The notes beneath the pieces are model-generated. The model did not search any database. It saw only the letters and a list, made by a program, of their open reading frames with translations, and was not told the origin of the DNA. The position numbers and the translations under genes are program-made. Below are positions 5,517-5,632 of a DNA stretch of 5,632 bases, one piece after another (positions within the stretch are counted from its first letter, which is position 1; each line of letters starts with the position of its first letter). Source of the DNA: Candidatus Omnitrophota bacterium (GTDB taxonomy: Bacteria; Ratteibacteria; UBA8468; B48-G9; JAFGKM01); NCBI GenBank assembly GCA_023819365.1, contig JAMWBP010000057.1, positions 1 to 5,632 on the forward strand. Reading direction: 5' to 3'.

Positions 5517-5632
5517 TTAATACACGGAGAGACCTAAACTTAAATGATAAAACATCTGGATGATATCTCTTAACACAGTCCTCTTTCTCTCTTTTATCTC
5601 AAAAGGCACAACAATCGTCTCTCCTGGTTCTA
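5517..5632 (-). CDS. C-terminal end of a probable SLBB/Wza-like polysaccharide export protein (5' end outside window)
   Basis: A minus-strand frame enters from the right edge and ends at a TAA (5519-5517), giving 37 complete codons. The visible peptide begins EPGETIVVPFEIKERK and ends HLSLGLSVY. The PG-x-T-I-V-VP block followed by a basic, charged helix and a hydrophobic end is typical of the C-terminus of SLBB-domain polysaccharide biosynthesis/export proteins, outer-membrane partners of Wzz-like proteins. The Wzz-like gene starts 23 bp downstream on the same strand, the usual gene order for such an export pair. The fragment is short, so the family call rests on this motif plus context; the polysaccharide export (PES) domain and lipoprotein signal would lie outside the window. 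Confidence 0.6.
   Translation of the reverse strand, partial: EPGETIVVPFEIKERKRTVLRDIIQMFYHLSLGLSVY

Overview
The window looks like a chromosomal segment from an AT-rich, diderm (Gram-negative-type) bacterium. The diderm call rests on an LpxL/HtrB-type acyltransferase and on a Wza-like/Wzz-like pair for polysaccharide export. The lineage cannot be fixed from this sequence; an uncultured lineage (for example PVC/Omnitrophota-like) is only a guess.

Layout. Bases 1-385 (+) hold the C-terminal end of an enzyme that I tentatively place in the mandelate racemase/enolase superfamily. Bases 386-683 have no gene but carry a well-built leader on the + strand: a TTGACA-N17-TAATAT promoter, an rRNA-type boxA-like antitermination motif just downstream, and a 12-nt perfect match to the 16S rRNA tail in front of a 71-residue acidic orphan protein (684-899, +). 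That gene runs 47 bp into the 3' end of a convergent gene. Everything from 853 to the right edge is on the minus strand.

Read in the minus direction, the right edge starts with the C-terminal end of a probable SLBB/Wza-like polysaccharide export protein. A Wzz-like chain-length/co-polymerase protein follows. Next comes a 185-bp intergenic stretch with three consecutive hairpins, which looks like a dispersed intergenic repeat, and a probable dnaX promoter. Then comes the classic dnaX-ybaB-recR cluster, with 1-bp overlap or 1-bp spacing, followed 34 bp later by the lpxL-like acyltransferase.

How they work together. DnaX (clamp loader tau/gamma), YbaB (nucleoid-associated) and RecR (recombinational repair) form a conserved replication/repair operon, here probably extended by an envelope lipid acyltransferase. 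The Wzz-like and SLBB proteins would form the inner-membrane and outer-membrane parts of one polysaccharide assembly and export route.

The two observations most worth following are an in-phase A AAA AAG slippery heptamer in dnaX, which gives a stop five codons into the -1 frame and so a gamma-like product, and the boxA-like leader with a maximal Shine-Dalgarno sequence in front of the orphan small gene.
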